A DNA stretch of 54,130 nucleotides from Paenibacillus caui. Its GTDB lineage: Bacteria > Bacillota > Bacilli > Paenibacillales > Paenibacillaceae. This document shows positions 7,704 through 16,315 of this stretch, piece after piece. The first letter of the stretch is position 1, and each line of letters opens with the position of its first letter. The notes under the pieces are model-generated. The model was not told where the DNA came from. It saw only the letters and a program-made list of their open reading frames with translations, and did no database searches. A program made the translations under genes and the position numbers. Location: assembly GCF_019904135.1 (NCBI RefSeq), contig NZ_JAIOGQ010000031.1:1-54130 (forward strand), written 5' to 3'.

Positions 7704-7742
7704 GAGGTAAGACAGCAGTGACAACGCTTGATAAACCTCCAC
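7692..7742 (-). pseudogene. Internally deleted holin-like type I toxin peptide
   Basis: A GTG start eight bases behind GGGAGGTGA opens a 16-codon frame, VEVYQALSLLSYLKKK. Putative holin-like toxins of Bacillota begin in the same way (EVYQALSLM...) and end in LSYLKKK-like tails, but carry a transmembrane stretch between them. Here the two ends are fused and the hydrophobic core is gone. The flanking noncoding region keeps the hairpins of the antisense antitoxin RNA. Most likely the toxin was inactivated by an in-frame deletion while the antitoxin region was kept. Family identity is from memory of the peptide pattern. Confidence 0.5.
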
Positions 7743-7925
7743 AGGCATCACCTCCCTTCCGGGAGCTTAGCCAGACCGCCCTTGCAAGCCTTTCTATTGC
7801 TTCTACGATTGAAGCGCTTCATTCTCTTTTGTTAATTTTTAGCCTCCATGAGCACAATACGGTTAGGAAAACGAAACGCCGGAGTTCATTCCAGGCAGGA
7901 GGAGAGAAGAGCGATGAGAAGATAG

Positions 7926-8624
7926 ATGCGCATAGGCACGATCCTGTTATTCCTTATGCTGCTGCCGCAAATGGCGGGGGCTGCGGAAGCCAGAGTTCAA
8001 GCAGCGCCGGTTTATCCCACCCTGCTGAATTCGCTTCGTGAGGGTGGATATATTCTGTATGTCAGGCATGGGGAAGCAACAGAAGGCGACGATCAACCGA
8101 ACCTGATCTTCAGCAATTGCCAGACGCAAAGAAATCTTTCCGAGGAGGGAAGAAGGCAAGCCGCAGCTTTTGGAGAGGCGATTCGCAGATTGCAGATTCC
8201 CGTTCAATATCCGGTTCTGGCCAGTCCCTTTTGCCGAACCCGGGAAACGGCAGCACTTGCTTTTGGAGAACAACATGTGAAGGTCGATCCCTTCTGGGTT
8301 ACTATATATCAATTAAGCGGTGACATCACGGCAGCAGAGCAGGAAAGGACCTTAGCAGCTCTAACATCTGTGCTCGAGAACAAGCCGCCTGCCGGGACGA
8401 ACCAGGTGATCGTTGCGCACAGTTTCCCGAAAGGGATCGGCTTGGGCGAAATGCCGAACATGGGGACTGTTGTTGTGAAACCGGGAGGGCAGGGACGTGG
8501 TTACGAGGTGGTAGATCGAATTTCTTTAGACGAGTTCTCGGGATTACCCTCCAGCACGTTATCACGTCAACAAGGCAACTTGTTGCAAGGCGACAACGGG
8601 AGCTTTTACAATAATAAGCAATAG
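7926..8624 (+). CDS. Secreted histidine phosphatase (phosphoglycerate mutase-like) family protein
   Basis: The 232-residue protein starts with a signal peptide (RIGTILLFLMLLPQMAGAAEA) and carries the family's phospho-histidine motif RHG in ILYVRHGEAT near residue 46, a second Arg/His region (CRTRE) and a later VAHS block. It probably dephosphorylates an extracytoplasmic substrate that cannot be named. The best ribosome binding site (GGAGGAGAG at 7899-7907) points to an ATG at 7914, which is in the same frame but is closed by a TAG after three codons. Translation must restart at 7926 with poor spacing, so expression may be reduced. Confidence 0.78.
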   Translation: MRIGTILLFLMLLPQMAGAAEARVQAAPVYPTLLNSLREGGYILYVRHGEATEGDDQPNLIFSNCQTQRNLSEEGRRQAAAFGEAIRRLQIPVQYPVLASPFCRTRETAALAFGEQHVKVDPFWVTIYQLSGDITAAEQERTLAALTSVLENKPPAGTNQVIVAHSFPKGIGLGEMPNMGTVVVKPGGQGRGYEVVDRISLDEFSGLPSSTLSRQQGNLLQGDNGSFYNNKQ

Positions 8625-8649
8625 AAAAATGATGAGCAGGTGGATAACA

Positions 8650-9324
8650 ATGGCCAAAACCATAGTAGAAAAACTAAACTTGCACAATTATAAAAAAGCG
8701 GCTGTACTGCATATGCCGGATGGTGTGAATGCTTTGGAGGAGCTGGCCGGTTATGATACGGAGCTCGTCCAAGGTCAGGCTTATGATCTTATTTTTGCTT
8801 TTGTGTTGGATATGGAATCGCTAAAAGGACTTGTGAATCAGGTTATTCAGGGGCACTTTTTAAACAAAGACGGCTATCTCTATTTGGCTTATCCGAAAAA
8901 AGGAAACAAAGTATATCCGACGTTCATTCATCGTGACGATTTACTCAAGGGGCTGGGTGCAGATGAAAATGGGTACATAGGAACAAGCGGCATTAAATTT
9001 GCGCGCATGGTAGGCTTGGATGATGTGTTTACCGTTGTCGGTCTGAAAGAGGATGCACGAAACAAAAACCGCGCCTCAACGAAGGCAAGTCAACGTGTAG
9101 ATGATTATATCGAGATGATTCCGCGCGTGGAACAAGATTTGCAGGACACTCCGGATTTGCTTGCTTTCTACCAATCGCTCACCCCGGGTTACCGGAAAGA
9201 CTGGGCCCGTTATGTGTACAGCGCCAGTCAAGAGGCGACAAAAGCAAAACGGCGCGAGGAAATGAAAATGATTCTTGGGGCGGGCTACAAAAGCCGGGAT
9301 TTGTACCGCAGGGATCACAAGTAA
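8650..9324 (+). CDS. YdeI/OmpD-associated (OmdA) family protein
   Basis: The 224-residue product ends in the pattern of the YdeI/OmdA family: LTPGYRKDWARYVYSASQ, then EATKAKRREEMKMIL, a basic helix typical of this bacteriocin-protection-like domain. The first half (residues 1-130) looks like a DUF3052-like domain with alternating hydrophobic strands. There is no signal peptide, so it is cytosolic. The ATG at 8650 follows AGGTGG by six bases and is preferred over ATGs at 8629-8632. It starts 25 bp after the phosphatase stop and is probably in the same transcript. Function in Gram-positives is not established. Confidence 0.72.
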   Translation: MAKTIVEKLNLHNYKKAAVLHMPDGVNALEELAGYDTELVQGQAYDLIFAFVLDMESLKGLVNQVIQGHFLNKDGYLYLAYPKKGNKVYPTFIHRDDLLKGLGADENGYIGTSGIKFARMVGLDDVFTVVGLKEDARNKNRASTKASQRVDDYIEMIPRVEQDLQDTPDLLAFYQSLTPGYRKDWARYVYSASQEATKAKRREEMKMILGAGYKSRDLYRRDHK

Positions 9325-9376
9325 ACGGTTCACGTGCATGCCTATTTTTGTTCATAGGGGTACTTCGCTTATAAAA

Positions 9377-9418
9377 AAAGAAAGAAAATGCCTTTGAAAA
9401 TCGGCATTTTCTTTCTTT
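9377..9418. terminator. Bidirectional terminator between ydeI-like gene and sacB
   Basis: Perfect 16-bp arms, AAAGAAAGAAAATGCC and GGCATTTTCTTTCTTT, enclose a ten-base loop. The A/T-rich outer stem supplies the U-tract in either direction, serving the two convergent genes. Confidence 0.85.
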
Positions 9419-9439
9419 GATGATTGGAGAGTCTAGGGG

Positions 9440-10894
9440 TTAGTCAATCGTCAATTGACCTTGCTCAAGGATGCTGTCTTTCACAACAGATGTTTTGGAT
9501 CCTTCAATGTTCAGCAAGAAGCTTGGTGCAAAAGTAGATTTATGATCCGCAAAGAAACCTCTGTTTGTCATGTAGCTTGTGATGACAACATTGTTGCCCT
9601 CAGCTTGCGGGATCGCAAAATGAGAGTAAGTCCAGGTAAGATCGTTAGGATCGAGATCCATGTTGAGTACAAGCCCGCTGCCGTTGAGCGGTTTGTAAGG
9701 CCCTGTCAGAGAGTCCGCTACATAACCCAGCATGTAAACATCTTTGTCGCCGATTCCGTCAATGGTCATTTTAGCACCACGGGAATCCGTGAACAGATAC
9801 CATTTGCCATTCAGTTTAAAGACGTTAGCGCGTTCGATTTCATCGGTAACCGTATTGGAGGCAATGAGCGGCTTCATCACGGTTTTCAGCGTGTAATCAT
9901 CATTCAATTCAATAATGCCAAGCGATCCGTTCGCCAGTGTCGCGAGAGACTTCTTAGGGCTGAACAATAATTTAGTCTTCTCAGCTTCAAAGAAGACGTG
10001 GCTTCCTTCATAGTAAGCTCTATTGTAAAGCGATTCTTCACCTTGGTAGCCCGTTTCCGTACCGGTATTCGATTCGAAAACAAGGTATTTACGGCCGTTG
10101 TCTTCCACATAGTGAGGATCTCTCAGCGTATGGTTATCGGAATAGTCGCCTCCACCGAATGATTGGATTACATTTTGGTATATTTTTCCATCCCCGTCAA
10201 AGATCGATTTGAAATCTTCCACGCCATCCACTTTCAGCGTATCGGAATCCGGCTCCGACAAGTTGACTTGCGCCGTTGTCAAGGTTTGTTTACCAAAGAA
10301 ACCATGTGCCGGATCCCAGCCTTGGCGATTGGTATAGAACAAGCGAACTTTTCCTTCAGGGGTTAAGGTAGCAGAACCGGACCATTCTTCAGCCTGGTCT
10401 CTCAGAATTTGATCGTTTGTTGCAAATTTATCGCTATCTTTAAATACTCGGCCGGCATTTTTCCAGCTATCGATGGAGTTGTCGCCTACTTTTTTATAGA
10501 ACAAGTAAATGAACGTGTCCCATCCTCTTTTAGGGTCTCCTGCCAGAGCAAAAGCGATTTGGTAGCCGTTATAGTTTGCTACTGTTCCGTCTGCGTTTTG
10601 AAGCGGCCAGCTGTCCCAAACATCAAGATCGATTTGGTTGCCCCACTGATCAAAGCCTTTTGCAGAAGCAATGTTTTTAATTGTGGAAGCATCGAATTGC
10701 GGCACTTTAAATTGCTCGTTATTCTGTTGTCCAGGTATTTTCAGCATGTCAAAACGCGTAATGTGGGAGAAGCCATAGCTTTCTTTATAATCTGTGCTGT
10801 CTTGTTCCGCAAAAGCTGAAGCCCCGCCACCTGCCAATAAAGCTGTTGCAAATGTTACCGCTGTTGCTTTTCTCACAAACTTTTTGATGTTCAT
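9440..10894 (-). CDS. sacB: Levansucrase (GH68)
   Basis: The 484-residue secreted enzyme splits sucrose and polymerises fructose into levan. A signal peptide covers about residues 1-29 (ends ASAFA). The GH68 catalytic triad is visible: nucleophile Asp94 in VWDSWP, transition-state stabiliser Asp259 in RDP, and the acid/base Glu354 in the DEIERAN motif. Length is close to the B. subtilis enzyme. The ATG at 10894 follows GGGAGACAGAGG and replaces a longer frame from 10918. The gene is preceded by a transcription terminator overlapped by an antiterminator target, and lies downstream of a BglG/SacY-type antiterminator and a PTS permease gene, so sucrose-dependent antitermination is expected. Confidence 0.97.
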   Translation of the reverse strand: MNIKKFVRKATAVTFATALLAGGGASAFAEQDSTDYKESYGFSHITRFDMLKIPGQQNNEQFKVPQFDASTIKNIASAKGFDQWGNQIDLDVWDSWPLQNADGTVANYNGYQIAFALAGDPKRGWDTFIYLFYKKVGDNSIDSWKNAGRVFKDSDKFATNDQILRDQAEEWSGSATLTPEGKVRLFYTNRQGWDPAHGFFGKQTLTTAQVNLSEPDSDTLKVDGVEDFKSIFDGDGKIYQNVIQSFGGGDYSDNHTLRDPHYVEDNGRKYLVFESNTGTETGYQGEESLYNRAYYEGSHVFFEAEKTKLLFSPKKSLATLANGSLGIIELNDDYTLKTVMKPLIASNTVTDEIERANVFKLNGKWYLFTDSRGAKMTIDGIGDKDVYMLGYVADSLTGPYKPLNGSGLVLNMDLDPNDLTWTYSHFAIPQAEGNNVVITSYMTNRGFFADHKSTFAPSFLLNIEGSKTSVVKDSILEQGQLTID

Positions 10895-10941
10895 CCTCTG
10901 TCTCCCTTTCCGTTTCAAATTTGGTTGTTCCTCTTAAACAA

Positions 10942-11012
10942 GAAAAAAAAGACCTAAAAATTCCGATGGAGACATGTCATAAATGTCAATCTCCAAAAGG
11001 ATTTTTAGGTCT
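10942..11012 (-). terminator. Conditional terminator in the sacB leader
   Basis: On the minus strand AAGACCTAAAAATCC and its partner GGAATTTTTAGGTCTT (one mismatch) form a long stem with an inner GGAGA...TCTCC stem, followed by eight T. Its ascending arm overlaps the antiterminator RNA, so the two structures exclude each other. Confidence 0.93.
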
Positions 11013-11036
11013 TGCCTGCTTAACAGTAACAATCCC
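11008..11036 (-). promoter_or_regulatory. Ribonucleic antiterminator (RAT) of the sacB leader
   Basis: The minus strand reads GGGATTGTTACTG then TTAAGCAGGCAAGACC, matching the SacT/SacY-type RAT consensus (GGATTGT-ACTG-GCAGGCAA-ACC). Binding of the antiterminator here would hold the RNA in a form that blocks the following terminator. Confidence 0.93.
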
Positions 11037-11293
11037 GGCATATTTGGTTGCCTGCGCTTATTCTATAATTTTATGGCGAGTCATGGCTATAGACTGAAAC
11101 TCCTGTTTTGATTGAGGCTAAAGAAAGCCTATTGTTTGCTGCTTTATCCTCAAAAACTCCTAAATTATCAATAGTTATTCAATATGAACTAGGTCTATTG
11201 GTTTAAAGGGATAAAGTATTGGAAAATCACAGAGCGGGCAGGTACAGCAGCTGAGGAGGAGGGGGATAAACGGCTTTTGCGAAAAGACATCAA

Positions 11294-12145
11294 TTACATC
11301 ATCTGTATATCCTTAAACCGGGTGCATACCCGGTTAATCTCCATCGCGACCAGCACCCGCTGGCTGTCGGTGAACGAATATCCGTAATCCTCTTCCACCT
11401 GATCGGCGATTTCCAGGGCCTGTGCATTGGCAAGGGCATAGCGTTCCTTGGCGATCCGCACAATTTCCGGATTCAACTCGCTATAGAGCTTGCCCGTTTC
11501 ATCGGTTTGCAGGATATTCTCAAGCTGGGTTACCAGCCGCTCGTAGTTGGCAGAGCTCCGGCTGAGCGTAACTCCGGCTGCTCGTTCTATCCCTTCGGCA
11601 ATATCCCGAATCATGGCGGTCATATCCGCGTCCGTCCCGCAGGCCCCGGCGTTTTTCCAGGCGGTATGTATGTGCATGGCGATATATCCCACCTCATCCT
11701 CGGGAATTTCAACCTGCAATTTCTCGTGAATCATATGTTTCGCACGCAGCCCGATTTGGAACTCCCTCGGATATAAAATGCGAATTTCGTTGAGCAGCGT
11801 GTTCCGGATGGCCATTCCTTTGCCGATCCTCTCCAGGGCGAAGGAGAGGTGGTCCGTCAGCGCGATATGAATATGCTCATTAAAGGTGACCTTAAGTTCG
11901 CGCTCTGCTAGCGAAATAATTTCCTCGGATACCGCAATCTCCTCCTCGGGCAGTGTACGCAGCATTTCCTGCAGGTGGCCGTATTGATCCGGATCATCCA
12001 TCACGAATACTTTCTCGATGAGGGACGGATCGACAATGTCGTTTTTCCTTTTCTGAAAAGCAATACCGGAACCCATGACAATCTTTTCTTCACCGAGGTC
12101 GTTAACGACAACTGCGTTATTGTTAAGAATTTTTTTGATTTTCAT
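11294..12145 (-). CDS. sacY: BglG/SacY-family transcription antiterminator
   Basis: The 283-residue protein has an N-terminal RNA-binding CAT domain (MKIKKILNNNAVVV, residues 1-55) and two PTS regulation domains. PRD1 keeps its histidines His99 (LTDHLSFAL) and His158 (IAMHIH). In PRD2 the equivalent positions are Gln207 (YERLVTQLEN) and Glu269 (VAMEINR), so both phosphorylation sites are missing. By position these equal SacY His99, His158, His207 and His269. The gene follows the PTS permease by 36 bp and precedes sacB with its RAT leader. I infer that the permease phosphorylates PRD1 when sucrose is absent, and that HPr-dependent PRD2 control is lost. The symbol is by analogy. Confidence 0.88.
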   Translation of the reverse strand: MKIKKILNNNAVVVNDLGEEKIVMGSGIAFQKRKNDIVDPSLIEKVFVMDDPDQYGHLQEMLRTLPEEEIAVSEEIISLAERELKVTFNEHIHIALTDHLSFALERIGKGMAIRNTLLNEIRILYPREFQIGLRAKHMIHEKLQVEIPEDEVGYIAMHIHTAWKNAGACGTDADMTAMIRDIAEGIERAAGVTLSRSSANYERLVTQLENILQTDETGKLYSELNPEIVRIAKERYALANAQALEIADQVEEDYGYSFTDSQRVLVAMEINRVCTRFKDIQMM

Positions 12146-12181
12146 GCTATTCTCCTATGCTTTTACGCTAAGTAGTTTAGA

Positions 12182-13768
12182 TCATGGTTTCGTAGGAGCC
12201 GCTTTGTCAACGCCAAGGATCCAGGTAACCGCAAAGGCCGTTGACGCAGCAAGCAGAAAACCGATCATGTAATGAACAAAATTCATCAGTCCAAGCTGTA
12301 CGATAAAGGCGATCATCGGAATTCCGGTGAGGCCGAACGAATCCGCCACCACCTGATGAAAGGCTACATAAGCCCCTCCTGCAGCGCCACCCGCCGCAGC
12401 GCCCAGAAAGGGACAGCCGAGCTTAAGGTTGACGCCGAAAGTGACCGGTTCGGTGATGCCAAGAAAGGCGGTGATCGAGGCAGGCAGCGCTATTTTCTTA
12501 AGCGACTTGTCCCGGGTTCTGGCATAAACTGCAAGTCCTGCACCGCCCTGTGCGACATTCGCCATGGACCAGATCGGGAGCAGAAAATTGACGCCAATAT
12601 TCGGATTGGAAATGAGCCCGATCTCCACAGCCTGAATGCCGTGATGCAGCCCGGTCACGACGATCGAATTGTACATTCCGCCAAGCAGCAGCCCAAACAC
12701 CGTACTTCCGTATTGGAACACCTGTTCCAGCAAGCTGCTAAGAAAGCCGCCCAGCTCAGTGGCGAGAGGTCCAATAACGAGAGCGGCAATGCTGCCGCCT
12801 ACGGCAAAGCTTAGAAAGGGGATTAGCATACGAGCCCCCAATGACGGAATGATTCGCTGCAGCCCCTTCTCGATTAGAGTCAGCAGTAATGCCGCAAGAA
12901 TAGTCGGAATTACGGTTCCTTGATAACCGAACTGCGGAGCGATCATTAAATCCTGGGGCTTCAGCGGTTCTCCGCCAAAACCTGCGATTCGTGCAAGATC
13001 GGGACGGGTCATGACAATGCCGATGGCGGCGCCGAGGGCCGGGGTACCCCCAAATCGCTTGGCCGTATGATACCCGAACATGACAGCCATCACCTGAAAG
13101 GCCGAACCGGTCAGTAATGATAAGGTTCGAAACAAGGTACTTTCCGGCTGCGCCCAGCCGAAGACCTCCAGCATGCCGAGCAGGCCGAGCAGCAGGCCGA
13201 CCCCCACAAAGAGCGGAATCATAGGCACGACAATATCGGAGAAAAAGACGATGGCGTCCATCACCCGTCTTAGCACGCCCGGCGCCCCCAGGCTTTTCGC
13301 TTTCGGCCGTGAAAAAGCAGCTCCGGTCTCCGGCATCCTTTGTTTCCGTACCTCCGGCGGAGGAAACAGCGTCCGGCCGGTCGGCCCGGCATCGCCGACC
13401 GGACTTGCCTGTTCGTACGGCCTCTCGGCATGTTCCTCTTCCCGTTTCAAAGATGGCTCGCCTTCTTGAAGAATGCGGACCATTTGACGGTGTACTTTAA
13501 AGACCATGGCCGATCCCACTATGACTTGCAGGTGTCCGGCCCGCATAAACACCCCCTGAACCTCTTCCATGCCGGAAAGGCCGGCTGCATCGACCAGGGC
13601 GTGGTTACGCACCCTGAGACGGACCCGAGTCGTACAGTGAGCGATTTCGGACACATTGTCCGTTCCTCCGGACAGCTCGATCAGACGCAAGGCCAATTCC
13701 CTCGCCGAGCCACGAATCTCCTTCGCGGCCTGTCCAGCCTGTTCCGAGCGAATAATCCCTTGCGGCAT
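12182..13768 (-). CDS. PTS EIIBC component, sucrose/beta-glucoside family (SacX/SacP-like)
   Basis: The 528-residue membrane protein has an N-terminal EIIB domain (residues 22-100, phospho-cysteine in HCTTRVR), an unusually long hydrophilic linker (about 105-160, rich in Pro, Glu and Arg) and an EIIC domain with about ten helices and the motif GITEPVTFGVN. There is no EIIA domain. The ATG at 13768 is seven bases behind GGAGG. Order and orientation, permease then antiterminator then sacB, match the B. subtilis sacXY logic, in which the permease-like SacX holds SacY inactive when sucrose is low. It may also transport sucrose; specificity cannot be read directly. Confidence 0.87.
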   Translation of the reverse strand: MPQGIIRSEQAGQAAKEIRGSARELALRLIELSGGTDNVSEIAHCTTRVRLRVRNHALVDAAGLSGMEEVQGVFMRAGHLQVIVGSAMVFKVHRQMVRILQEGEPSLKREEEHAERPYEQASPVGDAGPTGRTLFPPPEVRKQRMPETGAAFSRPKAKSLGAPGVLRRVMDAIVFFSDIVVPMIPLFVGVGLLLGLLGMLEVFGWAQPESTLFRTLSLLTGSAFQVMAVMFGYHTAKRFGGTPALGAAIGIVMTRPDLARIAGFGGEPLKPQDLMIAPQFGYQGTVIPTILAALLLTLIEKGLQRIIPSLGARMLIPFLSFAVGGSIAALVIGPLATELGGFLSSLLEQVFQYGSTVFGLLLGGMYNSIVVTGLHHGIQAVEIGLISNPNIGVNFLLPIWSMANVAQGGAGLAVYARTRDKSLKKIALPASITAFLGITEPVTFGVNLKLGCPFLGAAAGGAAGGAYVAFHQVVADSFGLTGIPMIAFIVQLGLMNFVHYMIGFLLAASTAFAVTWILGVDKAAPTKP

Positions 13769-14155
13769 TGCAGATCCTCCTAGCCTATTTTGCAGGTAAA
13801 GACTTCGGGTCCGTCCCGGTCTTATTCAGGCCGGGGGAACATCCCCCCAAAAAGTACGAATCCCTAATATCTGACAGTAACCCTATTGTGACAACGATCA
13901 ATTCTAAAATCAATGGTCAGGAATTACCACCTTAGCTTTAGAGAAGCAGGTATTCCGCCTTAGTTCGGAACGGTCCAGCATGGAGCTGGCTTGCCTTAAA
14001 GATGATTGAATCCCGGCACATTTTGAGGTTAATATACATGACATAATATGATATGTTAGTTGCGTATTTTGGACGAAGTTGTCGAATTTTAGGATTTTAA
14101 ACGGATGCAGGACTGGTAGAATGAACTTGTAATCCAAAAAGCGGGGGGAACAGAG
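13769..14155. other. Divergent intergenic region between the PTS operon and ABC importer
   Basis: This 387-bp gap holds a GGGGG-aacat-CCCCC hairpin at about 13833-13848 near the PTS gene start, and an AT-rich stretch at 14030-14075 with overlapping TAATAT-like elements that could hold promoters. A GGGTTACTG fragment near 13878-13886 (minus strand) resembles part of a RAT, but the rest does not match. I saw no gene. Confidence 0.4.
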
Positions 14156-15190
14156 ATGATGAAGTGGTTGAAAATGTCAGTTATTCTTACGTTATTGGCC
14201 GGAGTTTTAGCTGCTTGCGGAGGTTCCAAATCGGAAGGCGACGAGGCAGGCGGTTCGAACAAGCTGGTTGTTTATACGCCAAACAGTGAAACAATGATAA
14301 ACGCGCTGATTCCGATGTTCGAGAAGCAAACCGGCATTACGGTTGAGCTGGTGTCGGCGGGAAGCGGGGAACTGATCAAGCGAATCCAGTCGGAGAAGGA
14401 GAGTCCGTACGCCGATGTTATGTTTGGCGGGGCGTTTGAGCTGTTTAATGCCAATGCCGATCTGTTTGAGAAGTATGTTTCTCCAAATGATCAATATTTG
14501 CTGGAAGGTCACCGTAATACGACCGGCTTCATGACTTCTTATGTCTCCGACGGAAGCGTATTGCTCGTCAACACCAATTTGGCTGGCGATATTCCAATTA
14601 ACAGCTACGAGGATCTGCTGAATCCCAAACTGAAAGGTAAAATCGCTATAGCTGACCCGGCTAACTCCAGCTCGGCATTCCATCAGCTTACCAATATGCT
14701 GAAAGCAAAAGGCGGAGATTACACCTCCGACGCCGGATGGAACTATGTCGGCGAACTGGTCAAGAACCTGGACGGAAAAATCGCCGCCGGTTCCAGCAAG
14801 GCTCACAAGAGCGTAGCCGACGGAGAGTACATTGTAGCTTTGACATATGAAGATCCTGCGGCAAGTTATGTAAGAGACGGAGCTCCGGTAAAAGTCGTAT
14901 ATCCTTCGGAAGGCACTGTTTTTCTGGACGCGGTAGCAGGAATTGTCAAAGGCTCCAAGCATGAAGAGAATGCCAAGAAATTTATCGATTTCCTGATTTC
15001 GAAGGAAGCGCAGAATGCCCTGGGAACAGAGACAACAAACCGTCCTCTTCGGACAGACGCGCAGCTAGGCAGCTACATGACGCCTATCGATCAAATTAAA
15101 GTGATCCAGGAAGACGTGAATTATGTAAGTGACCATAAGAAAGAGATTATTGAGAAATATACTGATGTATTCACAAGTTTTTCGAAGTAA
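14156..15190 (+). CDS. ABC transporter substrate-binding lipoprotein (FbpA/AfuA type)
   Basis: The 344-residue lipoprotein has a signal peptide with lipobox LAAC (Cys near residue 21), followed by a Ser/Gly-rich spacer and a family 1 type II binding fold (LVVYTPNSETMINALIPMF, KIAIADPANSSS, LVNTNLAGD). It would capture its ligand outside the membrane and deliver it to the permease encoded two genes on. Family members bind ferric iron, 2-aminoethylphosphonate or hexose phosphates. The iron-binding tyrosine pair of FbpA is not evident, and the YesM/YesN-type regulators downstream recall hexose-phosphate systems (HptRSA, AfuABC). The ATG follows GGGGGG by a few bases. Confidence 0.87.
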   Translation: MMKWLKMSVILTLLAGVLAACGGSKSEGDEAGGSNKLVVYTPNSETMINALIPMFEKQTGITVELVSAGSGELIKRIQSEKESPYADVMFGGAFELFNANADLFEKYVSPNDQYLLEGHRNTTGFMTSYVSDGSVLLVNTNLAGDIPINSYEDLLNPKLKGKIAIADPANSSSAFHQLTNMLKAKGGDYTSDAGWNYVGELVKNLDGKIAAGSSKAHKSVADGEYIVALTYEDPAASYVRDGAPVKVVYPSEGTVFLDAVAGIVKGSKHEENAKKFIDFLISKEAQNALGTETTNRPLRTDAQLGSYMTPIDQIKVIQEDVNYVSDHKKEIIEKYTDVFTSFSK

Positions 15191-15214
15191 TACGAGTAAA
15201 GCGGGTGTTTTTAT

Positions 15215-16315
15215 ATGAGCGTTGCGATCTCATTTCGTAATATTGTAAAGAAGTATGGTGACACGACAGTCATTCCTGAGCTTTCTCTGAATATCCGGGA
15301 GGGTGAGTTCTTCACCCTTCTGGGTCCTTCGGGCTGCGGCAAAACAACCTTGCTGCGAATGATCGCCGGGTTTAATAGCATCGAAGGAGGGACTCTGGAG
15401 TTCAATGACCGGGTCATGAACCAGGTAGCCCCGGGCAAGCGGAATATCGGCATGGTGTTTCAGAATTATGCGATATTCCCCCATCTGAATGTAACTCAGA
15501 ATGTGGAGTTTGGGCTAGAGAACAGAAAGATCGGGAAGCCAGACAGAATTCAAAGAGTGAAAGAGATTCTGAAAGTTGTACAGATTGAACCCTACAAGGA
15601 CCGGATGCCCAAAAATTTGTCCGGGGGACAACAGCAGCGCGTAGCGCTGGCCAGAGCGATCGTAATCCGTCCGGATGTTCTGCTGATGGACGAGCCGCTT
15701 TCGAATCTGGATGCCCAGCTTCGGGTGGATATGCGTAACGCGATCAAGGAAATTCAGAGGGAAGTCGGCATTACGACTGTATATGTAACGCATGATCAGG
15801 AGGAAGCGATGGCGGTCTCGGACCGGATTGCGGTGATGAAATCGGGCGTCATTCAGCATATAGGAACGCCTCGTGAAATTTATCAGCGGCCGGCCAACTT
15901 GTTTGTGGCAACCTTTATCGGGCGCACCAATATTATGGATGCGGTCATATCTACGTCGGAAGACGGCAGAGCTGAGCTGCATATTGGCGAATACTCGCAG
16001 CCGATGCCCGGCCTGAAGATGGACGAATGGCGTGGATCGCAAGACGTGAAGCTGTCCGTTCGTCCCGAAGAGTTCGTCCTGTCGGATGATGCTCACGGAC
16101 TGGCCGGGAAGATCGTCAGCAGCGTCTTCCTTGGACTTAACACCCATCTGATTGTAGAACTGGAAAGCGGACAGCATGTGGAGATTATCGAGCAGTCGGC
16201 CGCGAGTGGTGTCATGGAGCCGGGGGAGACGGTCCGCCTAAAGGTCAACCCGCATAAAATCAACGTCTATGATGCTGCCGGGGAAATCAACCTCACTAGA
16301 GGAGCAAGCATATGA
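15215..16315 (+). CDS. ABC transporter ATPase (FbpC/AfuC/PotA type)
   Basis: The 366-residue cytoplasmic ATPase contains Walker A GPSGCGKTT (about residues 37-45), Q-loop FQNYAIFPH, signature LSGGQQQRVALARA, Walker B LLMDEP and switch His in VTHDQEEA. A C-terminal TOBE-like regulatory domain follows residue 240 (LSVRPEEF). It powers import through the next-encoded permease. It starts 24 bp after the binding protein and its stop overlaps the permease start by four bases (ATGA), indicating one operon. Confidence 0.93.
   Translation: MSVAISFRNIVKKYGDTTVIPELSLNIREGEFFTLLGPSGCGKTTLLRMIAGFNSIEGGTLEFNDRVMNQVAPGKRNIGMVFQNYAIFPHLNVTQNVEFGLENRKIGKPDRIQRVKEILKVVQIEPYKDRMPKNLSGGQQQRVALARAIVIRPDVLLMDEPLSNLDAQLRVDMRNAIKEIQREVGITTVYVTHDQEEAMAVSDRIAVMKSGVIQHIGTPREIYQRPANLFVATFIGRTNIMDAVISTSEDGRAELHIGEYSQPMPGLKMDEWRGSQDVKLSVRPEEFVLSDDAHGLAGKIVSSVFLGLNTHLIVELESGQHVEIIEQSAASGVMEPGETVRLKVNPHKINVYDAAGEINLTRGASI

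Noticed and set aside
7808..7823. Palindrome ATTGAAGCGCTTCATT resembling a cre site
   Set aside because: It is two bases shorter in the middle than the usual CcpA cre spacing, and it lies before a toxin relic rather than a carbon-catabolic gene.
13910..14137. A 75-codon frame on the minus strand in the gap before the ABC importer
   Set aside because: No ribosome binding site, no domain, and it covers the expected promoter region.
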